Positions 26,886-39,500 of a stretch of DNA of 64,000 nt are shown here, piece after piece (positions within the stretch are counted from its first letter, which is position 1; each line of letters starts with the position of its first letter). The notes beneath the pieces were generated by a model. The model was not told the DNA's origin, searched no databases, and worked only from the letters and a program-made list of their open reading frames with translations. The stretch comes from Membranipora membranacea. Lineage: Eukaryota > Bryozoa > Gymnolaemata > Cheilostomatida > Membraniporidae. Where the stretch lies: contig OU612066.1 in assembly GCA_914767715.1 (NCBI GenBank), positions 23,844,283 through 23,908,282 of the forward strand, given 5' to 3'. The translations under genes were made by a program, and so were the position numbers.

Positions 26886-29800
26886 TTATATTCTGCAGTT
26901 TGAATAAGGTCAATGGGGGCTCTAACTGGTCAGTGTTTCATATTATTCCGACAGACTTTGTATTTTTTCACGCTGCCGTATGACATGTTTTTTCAGTGCA
27001 AAAGTCAGCCTCGTTAAATCGGACGCTGACAGAGAACGGATAACTGCAGAGACAAACGGATTTCATATTTGAAACGAGCGAGAGTTGCTTCTGCTTTTGA
27101 GGTAAGTTTGAAGCAAATCTATTTTTTAATCCGAGCGAAAAAAAAGCATGATACCCACCCTTGGTATATTTTTCAATTTTTTAAGTCAGCGTTATTACCC
27201 CTCAAGCTTGTCTCAGGATCTTTATATTCTGCAGTTTGAATAAGGTCAATGGGGGCTCTAACTGGTCAGTGTTTCATATTATTCCGACAGACTTTGTATT
27301 TTTTCACGCTGCCGTATGACATGTTTTTTCAGTGCAAAAGTCAGCCTCGTTAAATCGGACGCTGACAGAGAACGGATAACTGCAGAGACAAACGGATTTC
27401 ATATTTGAAACGAGCGAGAGTTGCTTCTGCTTTTGAGGTAAGTTTGAAGCAAATCTATTTTTTAATCCGAGCGAAAAAAAAGCATGATACCCACCCTTGG
27501 TATATTTTTCAATTTCTTAAGTCAGCGTTATTACCCCTCCAGCTTGTCTCAGGATCTTTATATTCTGCAGTTTGAATAAGGTCAATGGGGGCTCTAACTG
27601 GTCAGTGTTTCATATTATTCCGACAGACTTTGTATTTTTTCACGCTGCCGTATGACATGTTTTTTCAGTGCAAAAGTCAGCCTCGTTAAATCGGACGCTG
27701 ACAGAGAACGGATAACTGCAGAGACAAACGGATTTCATATTTGAAACGAGCGAGAGTTGCTTCTGCTTTTGAGGTAAGTTTGAAGCAAATCTATTTTTTA
27801 ATCCGAGCGAAAAAAAAGCATGATACCCACCCTTGGTATATTTTTCAATTTTTTAAGTCAGCGTTATTACCCCTCCAGCTTGTCTCAGGATCTTTATATT
27901 CTGCAGTTTGAATAAGGTCAATGGGGGCTCTAACTGGTCAGTGTTTCATATTATTCCGACAGACTTTGTATTTTTTCACGCTGCCGTATGACATGTTTTT
28001 TCAGTGCAAAAGTCAGCCTCGTTAAATCGGACGCTGACAGAGAACGGATAACTGCAGAGACAAACGGATTTCATATTTGAAACGAGCGAGAGTTGCTTCT
28101 GCTTTTGAGGTAAGTTTGAAGCAAATCTATTTTTTAATCCGAGCGAAAAAAAAGCATGATACCCACCCTTGGTATATTTTTCAATTTTTTAAGTCAGCGT
28201 TATTACCCCTCCAGCTTGTCTCAGGATCTTTATATTCTGCAGTTTGAATAAGGTCAATGGGGGCTCTAACTGGTCAGTGTTTCATATTATTCCGACAGAC
28301 TTTGTATTTTTTCACGCTGCCGTATGACATGTTTTTTCAGTGCAAAAGTCAGCCTCGTTAAATCGGACGCTGACAGAGAACGGATAACTGCAGAGACAAA
28401 CGGATTTCATATTTGAAACGAGCGAGAGTTGCTTCTGCTTTTGAGGTAAGTTTGAAGCAAATCTATTTTTTAATCCGAGCGAAAAGAAAGCATGATACCC
28501 ACCCTTGGTATATTTTTCAATTTTTTAAGTCAGCGTTATTACCCCTCAAGCTTGTCTCAGGATCTTTATATTCTGCAGTTTGAATAAGGTCAATGGGGGC
28601 TCTAACTGGTCAGTGTTTCATATTATTCCGACAGACTTTGTATTTTTTCACGCTGCCGTATGACATGTTTTTTCAGTGCAAAAGTCAGCCTCGTTAAATC
28701 GGACGCTGACAGAGAACGGATAACTGCAGAGACAAACGGATTTCATATTTGAAACGAGCGAGAGTTGCTTCTGCTTTTGAGGTAAGTTTGAAGCAAATCT
28801 ATTTTTTAATCCGAGCGAAAAAAAAGCATGATACCCACCCTTGGTATATTTTTCAATTTTTTAAGTCAGCGTTATTACCCCTCCAGCTTGTCTCAGGATC
28901 TTTATATTCTGCAGTTTGAATAAGGTCAATGGGGGCTCTAACTGGTCAGTGTTTCATATTATTCCGACAGACTTTGTATTTTTTCACGCTGCCGTATGAC
29001 ATGTTTTTTCAGTGCAAAAGTCAGCCTCGTTAAATCGGACGCTGACAGAGAACGGATAACTGCAGAGACAAACGGATTTCATATTTGAAACGAGCGAGAG
29101 TTGCTTCTGCTTTTGAGGTAAGTTTGAAGCAAATCTATTTTTTAATCCGAGCGAAAAAAAAGCATGATACCCACCCTTGGTATATTTTTCAATTTTTTAA
29201 GTCAGCGTTATTACCCCTCCAGCTTGTCTCAGGATCTTTATATTCTGCAGTTTGAATAAGGTCAATGGGGGCTCTAACTGGTCAGTGTTTCATATTATTC
29301 CGACAGACTTTGTATTTTTTCACGCTGCCGTATGACATGTTTTTTCAGTGCAAAAGTCAGCCTCGTTAAATCGGACGCTGACAGAGAACGGATAACTGCA
29401 GAGACAAACGGATTTCATATTTGAAACGAGCGAGAGTTGCTTCTGCTTTTGAGGTAAGTTTGAAGCAAATCTATTTTTTAATCCGAGCGAAAAAAAATCA
29501 TGATACCCACCCTTGGTATATTTTTCAATTTTTTAAGTCAGCGTTATTACCCCTCCAGCTTGTCTCAGGATCTTTATATTCTGCATTTTGAATAAGGTCA
29601 ATGGGGGCTCTAACTGGTCAGTGTTTCATATTATTCCGACAGACTTTGTATTTTTTCACGCTGCCGTATGACATGTTTTTTCAGTGCAAAAGTCAGCCTC
29701 GTTAAATCGGACGCTGACAGAGAACGGATAACTGCAGAGACAAACGGATTTCATATTTGAAACGAGCGAGAGTTGCTTCTGCTTTTGAGGTAAGTTTGAA

Positions 29801-30581
29801 GCAAATCTATTTTTTAATCCGAGCGAAAAAAAAGCATGATACCCACCCTTGGTATATTTTTCAATTTTTTAAGTCAGCGTTATTACCCCTCCAGCTTGTC
29901 TCAGGATCTTTATATTCTGCAGTTTGAATAAGGTCAATGGGGGCTCTAACTGGTCAGTGTTTCATATTATTCCGACAGACTTTGTATTTTTTCACGCTGC
30001 CGTATGACATGTTTTTTCAGTGCAAAAGTCAGCCTCGTTAAATCGGACGCTGACAGAGAACGGATAACTGCAGAGACAAACGGATTTCATATTTGAAACG
30101 AGCGAGAGTTGCTTCTGCTTTTGAGTTAAGTTTGAAGCAAATCTATTTTTTAATCCGAGCGAAAAAAAATCATGATACCCACCCTTGGTATATTTTTCAA
30201 TTTTTTAAGTCAGCGTTATTACCCCTCCAGCTTGTCTCAGGATCTTTATATTCTGCAGTTTGAATAAGGTCAATGGGGGCTCTAACTGGTCAGTGTTTCA
30301 TATTATTCCGACAGACTTTGTATTTTTTCACGCTGCCGTATGACATGTTTTTTCAGTGCAAAAGTCAGCCTCGTTAAATCGGACGCTGACAGAGAACGGA
30401 TAACTGCAGAGACAAACGGATTTCATATTTGAAACGAGCGAGAGTTGCTTCTGCTTTTGAGGTAAGTTTGAAGCAAATCTATTTTTTAATCCGAGCGAAA
30501 AAAAAGCATGATACCCACCCTTGGTATATTTTTCAATTTTTTAAGTCAGCGTTATTACCCCTCAAGCTTGTCTCAGGATCT
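26886..30581 (+). repeat. 11-monomer block, copy B
   Basis: This block spans monomers u81-u91, directly adjoining copy A. Its matching markers are HindIII in u81, u85 and u91, and substitutions at 27516, 28486, 29498 and 30170. Private variants are 29586 (destroys one PstI site) and 30126 (alters the GT of the splice-donor-like motif). The 27516 and 28486 markers descend from those of the 28-mer (14409 and 15380; 23820 and 24790), so this segment exists in three copies in the window. Confidence 0.82.
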
Positions 30582-33500
30582 TTATATTCTGCAGTTTGAA
30601 TAAGGTCAATGGGGGCTCTAACTGGTCAGTGTTTCATATTATTCCGACAGACTTTGTATTTTTTCACGCTGCCGTATGACATGTTTTTTCAGTGCAAAAG
30701 TCAGCCTCGTTAAATCGGACGCTGACAGAGAACGGATAACTGCAGAGACAAACGGATTTCATATTTGAAACGAGCGAGAGTTGCTTCTGCTTTTGAGGTA
30801 AGTTTGAAGCAAATCTATTTTTTAATCCGAGCGAAAAAAAAGCATGATACCCACCCTTGGTATATTTTTCAATTTTTTAAGTCAGCGTTATTACCCCTCC
30901 AGCTTGTCTCAGGATCTTTATATTCTGCAGTTTGAATAAGGTCAATGGGGGCTCTAACTGGTCAGTGTTTCATATTATTCCGACAGACTTTGTATTTTTT
31001 CACGCTGCCGTATGACATGTTTTTTCAGTGCAAAAGTCAGCCTCGTTAAATCGGACGCTGACAGAGAACGGATAACTGCAGAGACAAACGGATTTCATAT
31101 TTGAAACGAGCGAGAGTTGCTTCTGCTTTTGAGGTAAGTTTGAAGCAAATCTATTTTTTAATCCGAGCGAAAAAAAAGCATGATACCCACCCTTGGTATA
31201 TTTTTCAGTTTTTTAAGTCAGCGTTATTACCCCTCCAGCTTGTCTCAGGATCTTTATATTCTGCAGTTTGAATAAGGTCAATGGGGGCTCTAACTGGTCA
31301 GTGTTTCATATTATTCCGACAGACTTTGTATTTTTTCACGCTGCCGTATGACATGTTTTTTCAGTGCAAAAGTCAGCCTCGTTAAATCGGACGCTGACAG
31401 AGAACGGATAACTGCAGAGACAAACGGATTTCATATTTGAAACGAGCGAGAGTTGCTTCTGCTTTTGAGGTAAGTTTGAAGCAAATCTATTTTTTAATCC
31501 GAGCGAAAAAAAATCATGATACCCACCCTTGGTATATTTTTCAATTTTTTAAGTCAGCGTTATTACCCCTCCAGCTTGTCTCAGGATCTTTATATTCTGC
31601 AGTTTGAATAAGGTCAATGGGGGCTCTAACTGGTCAGTGTTTCATATTATTCCGACAGACTTTGTATTTTTTCACGCTGCCGTATGACATGTTTTTTCAG
31701 TGCAAAAGTCAGCCTCGTTAAATCGGACGCTGACAGAGAACGGATAACTGCAGAGACAAACGGATTTCATATTTGAAACGAGCGAGAGTTGCTTCTGCTT
31801 TTGAGGTAAGTTTGAAGCAAATCTATTTTTTAATCCGAGCGAAAAAAAAGCATGATACCCACCCTTGGTATATTTTTCAATTTTTTAAGTCAGCGTTATT
31901 ACCCCTCAAGCTTGTCTCAGGATCTTTATATTCTGCAGTTTCAATAAGGTCAATGGGGGCTCTAACTGGTCAGTGTTTCATATTATTCCGACAGACTTTG
32001 TATTTTTTCACGCTGCCGTATGACATGTTTTTTCAGTGCAAAAGTCAGCCTCGTTAAATCGGACGCTGACAGAGAACGGATAACTGCAGAGACAAACGGA
32101 TTTCATATTTGAAACGAGCGAGAGTTGCTTCTGCTTTTGAGGTAAGTTTGAAGCAAATCTATTTTTTAATCCGAGCGAAAAAAAAGCATGATACCCACCC
32201 TTGGTATATTTTTCAATTTTTTTAGTCAGCGTTATTACCCCTCCAGCTTGTCTCAGGATCTTTATATTCTGCAGTTTGAATAAGGTCAATGGGGGCTCTA
32301 ACTGGTCAGTGTTTCATATTATTCCGACAGACTTTGTATTTTTTCACGCTGCCGTATGACATGTTTTTTCAGTGCAAAAGTCAGCCTCGTTAAATCGGAC
32401 GCTGACAGAGAACGGATAACTGCAGAGACAAACGGATTTCATATTTGAAACGAGCGAGAGTTGCTTCTGCTTTTGAGGTAAGTTTGAAGCAAATCTATTT
32501 TTTAATCCGAGCGAAAAAAAAGCATGATACCCACCCTTGGTATATTTTTCAATTTTTTAAGTCAGCGTTATTACCCCTCCAGCTTGTCTCAGGATCTTTA
32601 TATTCTGCAGTTTGAATAAGGTCAATGGGGGCTCTAACTGGTCAGTGTTTCATATTATTCCGACAGACTTTGTATTTTTTCACGCTGCCGTATGACATGT
32701 TTTTTCAGTGCAAAAGTCAGCCTCGTTAAATCGGACGCTGACAGAGAACGGATAACTGCAGAGACAAACGGATTTCATATTTGAAACGAGCGAGAGTTGC
32801 TTCTGCTTTTGAGGTAAGTTTGAAGCAAATCTATTTTTTAATCCGAGCGAAAAAAAAGCATGATACCCACCCTTGGTATATTTTTCAATTTTTTAAGTCA
32901 GCGTTATTACCCCTCAAGCTTGTCTCAGGATCTTTATATTCTGCAGTTTGAATAAGGTCAATGGGGGCTCTAACTGGTCAGTGTTTCATATTATTCCGAC
33001 AGACTTTGTATTTTTTCACGCTGCCGTATGACATGTTTTTTCAGTGCAAAAGTCAGCCTCGTTAAATCGGACGCTGACAGAGAACGGATAACTGCAGAGA
33101 CAAACGGATTACATATTTGAAACGAGCGAGAGTTGCTTCTGCTTTTGAGGTAAGTTTGAAGCAAATCTATTTTTTAATCCGAGCGAAAAAAAAGCATGAT
33201 ACCCACCCTTGGTATATTTTTCAATTTTTTAAGTCAGCGTTATTACCCCTCCAGCTTGTCTCAGGATCTTTATATTCTGCAGTTTGAATAAGGTCAATGG
33301 GGGCTCTAACTGGTCAGTGTTTCATATTATTCCGACAGACTTTGTATTTTTTCACGCTGCCGTATGACATGTTTTTTCAGTGCAAAAGTCAGCCTCGTTA
33401 AATCGGACGCTGACAGAGAACGGATAACTGCAGAGACAAACGGATTTCATATTTGAAACGAGCGAGAGTTGCTTCTGCTTTTGAGGTAAGTTTGAAGCAA

Positions 33501-36500
33501 ATCTATTTTTTAATCCGAGCGAAAAAAAAGCATGATACCCACCCTTGGTATATTTTTCAATTTTTTAAGTCAGCGTTATTACCCCTCAAGCTTGTCTCAG
33601 GATCTTTATATTCTGCAGTTTGAATAAGGTCAATGGGGGCTCTAACTGGTCAGTGTTTCATATTATTCCGACAGACTTTGTATTTTTTCACGCTGCCGTA
33701 TGACATGTTTTTTCAGTGCAAAAGTCAGCCTCGTTAAATCGGACGCTGACAGAGAACGGATAACTGCAGAGACAAACGGATTTCATATTTGAAACGAGCG
33801 AGAGTTGCTTCTGCTTTTGAGGTAAGTTTGAAGCAAATCTATTTTTTAATCCGAGCGAAAAAAAAGCATGATACCCACCCTTGGTATATTTTTCAATTTT
33901 TTAAGTCAGCGTTATTACCCCTCCAGCTTGTCTCAGGATCTTTATATTCTGCAGTTTGAATAAGGTCAATGGGGGCTCTAACTGGTCAGTGTTTCATATT
34001 ATTCCGACAGACTTTGTATTTTTTCACGCTGCCGTATGACATGTTTTTTCAGTGCAAAAGTCAGCCTCGTTAAATCGGACGCTGACAGAGAACGGATAAC
34101 TGCAGAGACAAACGGATTTCATATTTGAAACTAGCGAGAGTTGCTTCTGCTTTTGAGGTAAGTTTGAAGCAAATCTATTTTTTAATCCGAGCGAAAAAAA
34201 AGCATGATACCCACCCTTGGTATATTTTTCAATTTTTTAGGTCAGCGTTATTACCCCTCCAGCTTGTCTCAGGATCTTTATATTCTGCAGTTTGAATAAG
34301 GTCAATGGGGGCTCTAACTGGTCAGTGTTTCATATTATTCCGACAGACTTTGTATTTTTTCACGCTGCCGTATGACATGTTTTTTCAGTGCAAAAGTCAG
34401 CCTCGTTAAATCGGACGCTGACAGAGAACGGATAACTGCAGAGACAAACGGATTTCATATTTGAAACGAGCGAGAGTTGCTTCTGCTTTTGAGGTAAGTT
34501 TGAAGCAAATCTATTTTTTAATCCGAGCGAAAAAAAAAGCATGATACCCACCCTTGGTATATTTTTCAATTTTTTAAGTCAGCGTTATTACCCCTCCAGC
34601 TTGTCTCAGGATCTTTATATTCTGCAGTTTGAATAAGGTCAATGGGGGCTCTAACTGGTCAGTGTTTCATATTATTCTGACAGACTTTGTATTTTTTCAC
34701 GCTGCCGTATGACATGTTTTTTCAGTGCAAAAGTCAGCCTCGTTAAATCGGACGCTGACAGAGAACGGATAACTGCAGAGACAAACGGATTTCATATTTG
34801 AAACGAGCGAGAGTTGCTTCTGCTTTTGAGGTAAGTTTGAAGCAAATCTATTTTTTAATCCGAGCGAAAAAAAAGCATGATACCCACCCTTGGTATATTT
34901 TTCAATTTTTTAAGTCAGCGTTATTACCCCTCAAGCTTGTCTCAGGATCTTTATATTCTGCAGTTTGAATAAGGTCAATGGGGGCTCTAACTGGTCAGTG
35001 TTTCATATTATTCCGACAGACTTTGTATTTTTTCACGCTGCCGTATGACATGTTTTTTCAGTGCAAAAGTCAGCCTCGTTAAATCGGACGCTGACAGAGA
35101 ACGGATAACTGCAGAGACAAACGGATTTCATATTTGAAACGAGCGAGAGTTGCTTCTGCTTTTGAGGTAAGTTTGAAGCAAATCTATTTTTTAATCCGAG
35201 CGAAAAAAAAGCATGATACCCACCCTTGGTATATTTTTCAATTTTTTAAGTCAGCGTTATTACCCCTCCAGCTTGTCTCAGGATCTTTATATTCTGCAGT
35301 TTGAATAAGGTCAATGGGGGCTCTAACTGGTCAGTGTTTCATATTATTCCGACAGACTTTGTATTTTTTCACGCTGCCGTATGACATGTTTTTTCAGTGC
35401 AAAAGTCAGCCTCGTTAAATCGGACGCTGACAGAGAACGGATAACTGCAGAGACAAACGGATTTCATATTTGAAACGAGCGAGAGTTGCTTCTGCTTTTG
35501 AGGTAAGTTTGAAGCAAATCTATTTTTTAATCCGAGCGAAAAAAAAGCATGATACCCACCCTTGGTATATTTTTCAATTTTTTAAGTCAGCGTTATTACC
35601 CCTCCAGCTTGTCTCAGGATCTTTATATTCTGCAGTTTGAATAAGGTCAATGAGGGCTCTAACTGGTCAGTGTTTCATATTATTCCGACAGACTTTGTAT
35701 TTTTTCACGCTGCCGTATGACATGTTTTTTCAGTGCAAAAGTCAGCCTCGTTAAATCGGACGCTGACAGAGAACGGATAACTGCAGAGACAAACGGATTT
35801 CATATTTGAAACGAGCGAGAGTTGCTTCTGCTTTTGAGGTAAGTTTGAAGCAAATCTATTTTTTAATCCGAGCGAAAAAAAAGCATGATACCCACCCTTG
35901 GTATATTTTTCAATTTTTTAAGTCAGCGTTATTACCCCTCCAGCTTGTCTCAGGATCTTTATATTCTGCAGTTTGAATAAGGTCAATGGGGGCTCTAACT
36001 GGTCAGTGTTTCATATTATTCCGACAGACTTTGTATTTTTTCACGCTGCCGTATGACATGTTTTTTCAGTGCAAAAGTCAGCCTCGTTAAATCGGACGCT
36101 GACAGAGAACGGATAACTGCAGAGACAAACGGATTTCATATTTGAAACGAGCGAGAGTTGCTTCTGCTTTTGAGGTAAGTTTGAAGCAAATCTATTTTTT
36201 AATCCGAGCGAAAAAAAAGCATGATACCCACCCTTGGTATATTTTTCAATTTTTTAAGTCAGCGTTATTACCCCTCAAGCTTGTCTCAGGATCTTTATAT
36301 TCTGCAGTTTGAATAAGGTCAATGGGGGCTCTAACTGGTCAGTGTTTCATATTATTCCGACAGACTTTGTATTTTTTCACGCTGCCGTATGACATGTTTT
36401 TTCAGTGCAAAAGTCAGCCTCGTTAAATCGGACGCTGACAGAGAACGGATAACTGCAGAGACAAACGGATTTCATATTTGAAACGAGCGAGAGTTGCTTC

Positions 36501-39500
36501 TGCTTTTGAGGTAAGTTTGAAGCAAATCTATTTTTTAATCCGAGCGAAAAAAAAGCATGATACCCACCCTTGGTATATTTTTCAATTTTTTAAGTCAGCG
36601 TTATTACCCCTCCAGCTTGTCTCAGGATCTTTATATTCTGCAGTTTGAATAAGGTCAATGGGGGCTCTAACTGGTCAGTGTTTCATATTATTCCGACAGA
36701 CTTTGTATTTTTTCACGCTGCCGTATGACATGTTTTTTCAGTGCAAAAGTCAGCCTCGTTAAATCGGACGCTGACAGAGAACGGATAACTGCAGAGACAA
36801 ACGGATTTCATATTTGAAACGAGCGAGAGTTGCTTCTGCTTTTGAGGTAAGTTTGAAGCAAATCTATTTTTTAATCCGAGCGAAAAAAAAGCATGATACC
36901 CACCCTTGGTATATTTTTCAATTTTTTAAGTCAGCGTTATTACCCCTCCAGCTTGTCTCAGGATCTTTATATTCTGCAGTTTGAATAAGGTCAATGGGGG
37001 CTCTAACTGGTCAGTGTTTCATATTATTCCGACAGACTTTGTATTTTTTCACGCTGCCGTATGACATGTTTTTTCAGTGCAAAAGTCAGCCTCGTTAAAT
37101 CGGACGCTGACAGAGAACGGATAACTGCAGAGACAAACGGATTTCATATTTGAAACGAGCGAGAGTTGCTTCTGCTTTTGAGGTAAGTTTGAAGCAAATC
37201 TATTTTTTAATCCGAGCGAAAAAAAAGCATGATACCCACCCTTGGTATATTTTTCAATTTTTTAAGTCAGCGTTATTACCCCTCCAGCTTGTCTCAGGAT
37301 CTTTATATTCTGCAGTTTGAATAAGGTCAATGGGGGCTCTAACTGGTCAGTGTTTCATATTATTCCGACAGACTTTGTATTTTTTCACGCTGCCGTATGA
37401 CATGTTTTTTCAGTGCAAAGGTCAGCCTCGTTAAATCGGACGCTGACAGAGAACGGATAACTGCAGAGACAAACGGATTTCATATTTGAAACGAGCGAGA
37501 GTTGCTTCTGCTTTTGAGGTAAGTTTGAAGCAAATCTATTTTTTAATCCGAGCGAAAAAAAAGCATGATACCCACCCTTGGTATATTTTTCAATTTTTTA
37601 AGTCAGCGTTATTACCCCTCCAGCTTGTCTCAGGATCTTTATATTCTGCAGTTTGAATAAGGTCAATGGGGGCTCTAACTGGTCAGTGTTTCATATTATT
37701 CCGACAGACTTTGTATTTTTTCACGCTGCCGTATGACATGTTTTTTCAGTGCAAAAGTCAGCCTCGTTAAATCGGACGCTGACAGAGAACGGATAACTGC
37801 AGAGACAAACGGATTTCATATTTGAAACGAGCGAGAGTTGCTTCTGCTTTTGAGGTAAGTTTGAAGCAAATCTATTTTTTAATCCGAGCGAAAAAAAAGC
37901 ATGATACCCACCCTTGGTATATTTTTCAATTTTTTAAGTCAGCGTTATTACCCCTCCAGCTTGTCTCAGGATCTTTATATTCTGCAGTTTGAATAAGGTC
38001 AATGGGGGCTCTAACTGGTCAGTGTTTCATATTATTCCGACAGACTTTGTATTTTTTCACGCTGCCGTATGACATGTTTTTTCAGTGCAAAAGTCAGCCT
38101 CGTTAAATCGGACGCTGACAGAGAACGGATAACTGCAGAGACAAACGGATTTCATATTTGAAACGAGCGAGAGTTGCTTCTGCTTTTGAGGTAAGTTTGA
38201 AGCAAATCTATTTTTTAATCCGAGCGAAAAAAAAGCATGATACCCACCCTTGGTATATTTTTCAATTTTTTAAGTCAGCGTTATTACCCCTCAAACTTGT
38301 CTCAGGATCTTTATATTCTGCAGTTTGAATAAGGTCAATGGGGGCTCTAACTGGTCAGTGTTTCATATTATTCCGACAGACTTTGTATTTTTTCACGCTG
38401 CCGTATGACATGTTTTTTCAGTGCAAAAGTCAGCCTCGTTAAATCGGACGCTGACAGAGAACGGATAACTGCAGAGACAAACGGATTTCATATTTGAAAC
38501 GAGCGAGAGTTGCTTCTGCTTTTGAGGTAAGTTTGAAGCAAATCTATTTTTTAATCCGAGCGAAAAAAAAGCATGATACCCACCCTTGGTTTATTTTTCA
38601 ATTTTTTAAGTCAGCGTTATTACCCCTCCAGCTTGTCTCAGGATCTTTATATTCTGCAGTTTGAATAAGGTCAATGGGGGCTCTAACTGGTCAGTGTTTC
38701 ATATTATTCCGACAGACTTTGTATTTTTTCACGCTGCCGTATGACATGTTTTTTCAGTGCAAAAGTCAGCCTCGTTAAATCGGACGCTGACAGAGAACGG
38801 ATAACTGCAGAGACAAACGGATTTCATATTTGAAACGAGCGAGAGTTGCTTCTGCTTTTGAGGTAAGTTTGAAGCAAATCTATTTTTTAATCCGAGCGAA
38901 AAAAAAGCATGATACCCACCCTTGGTATATTTTTCAATTTTTTAAGTCAGCGTTATTACCCCTCCAGCTTGTCTCAGGATCTTTATATTCTGCAGTTTGA
39001 ATAAGGTCAATGGGGGCTCTAACTGGTCAGTGTTTCATATTATTCCGACAGACTTTGTATTTTTTCACGCTGCCGTATGACATGTTTTTTCAGTGCAAAA
39101 GTCAGCCTCGTTAAATCGGACGCTGACAGAGAACGGATAACTGCAGAGACAAACGGGTTTCATATTTGAAACGAGCGAGAGTTGCTTCTGCTTTTGAGGT
39201 AAGTTTGAAGCAAATCTATTTTTTAATCCGAGCGAAAAAAAAGCATGATACCCACCCTTGGTATATTTTTCAATTTTTTAAGTCAGCGTTATTACCCCTC
39301 CAGCTTGTCTCAGGATCTTTATATTCTGCAGTTTGAATAAGGTCAATGGGGGCTCTAACTGGTCAGTGTTTCATATTATTCCGACAGACTTTGTATTTTT
39401 TCACGCTGCCGTATGACATGTTTTTTCAGTGCAAAAGTCAGCCTCGTTAAATCGGACGCTGACAGAGAACGGATAACTGCAGAGACAAACGGATTTCATA

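Noticed and set aside
31773-32057. 94-codon plus-strand open frame
   Set aside because: It is created by one g to c change at 31942 that removes the consensus TGA between adjacent monomers. It starts at TTG and spans the monomer junction.
38291-38299. A 44th HindIII-state monomer in u114
   Set aside because: It has the a state at position 319 but a second change (g to a at 38295) gives AAACTT, so it is not a HindIII site. It was counted as a lost site and left out of the 43.
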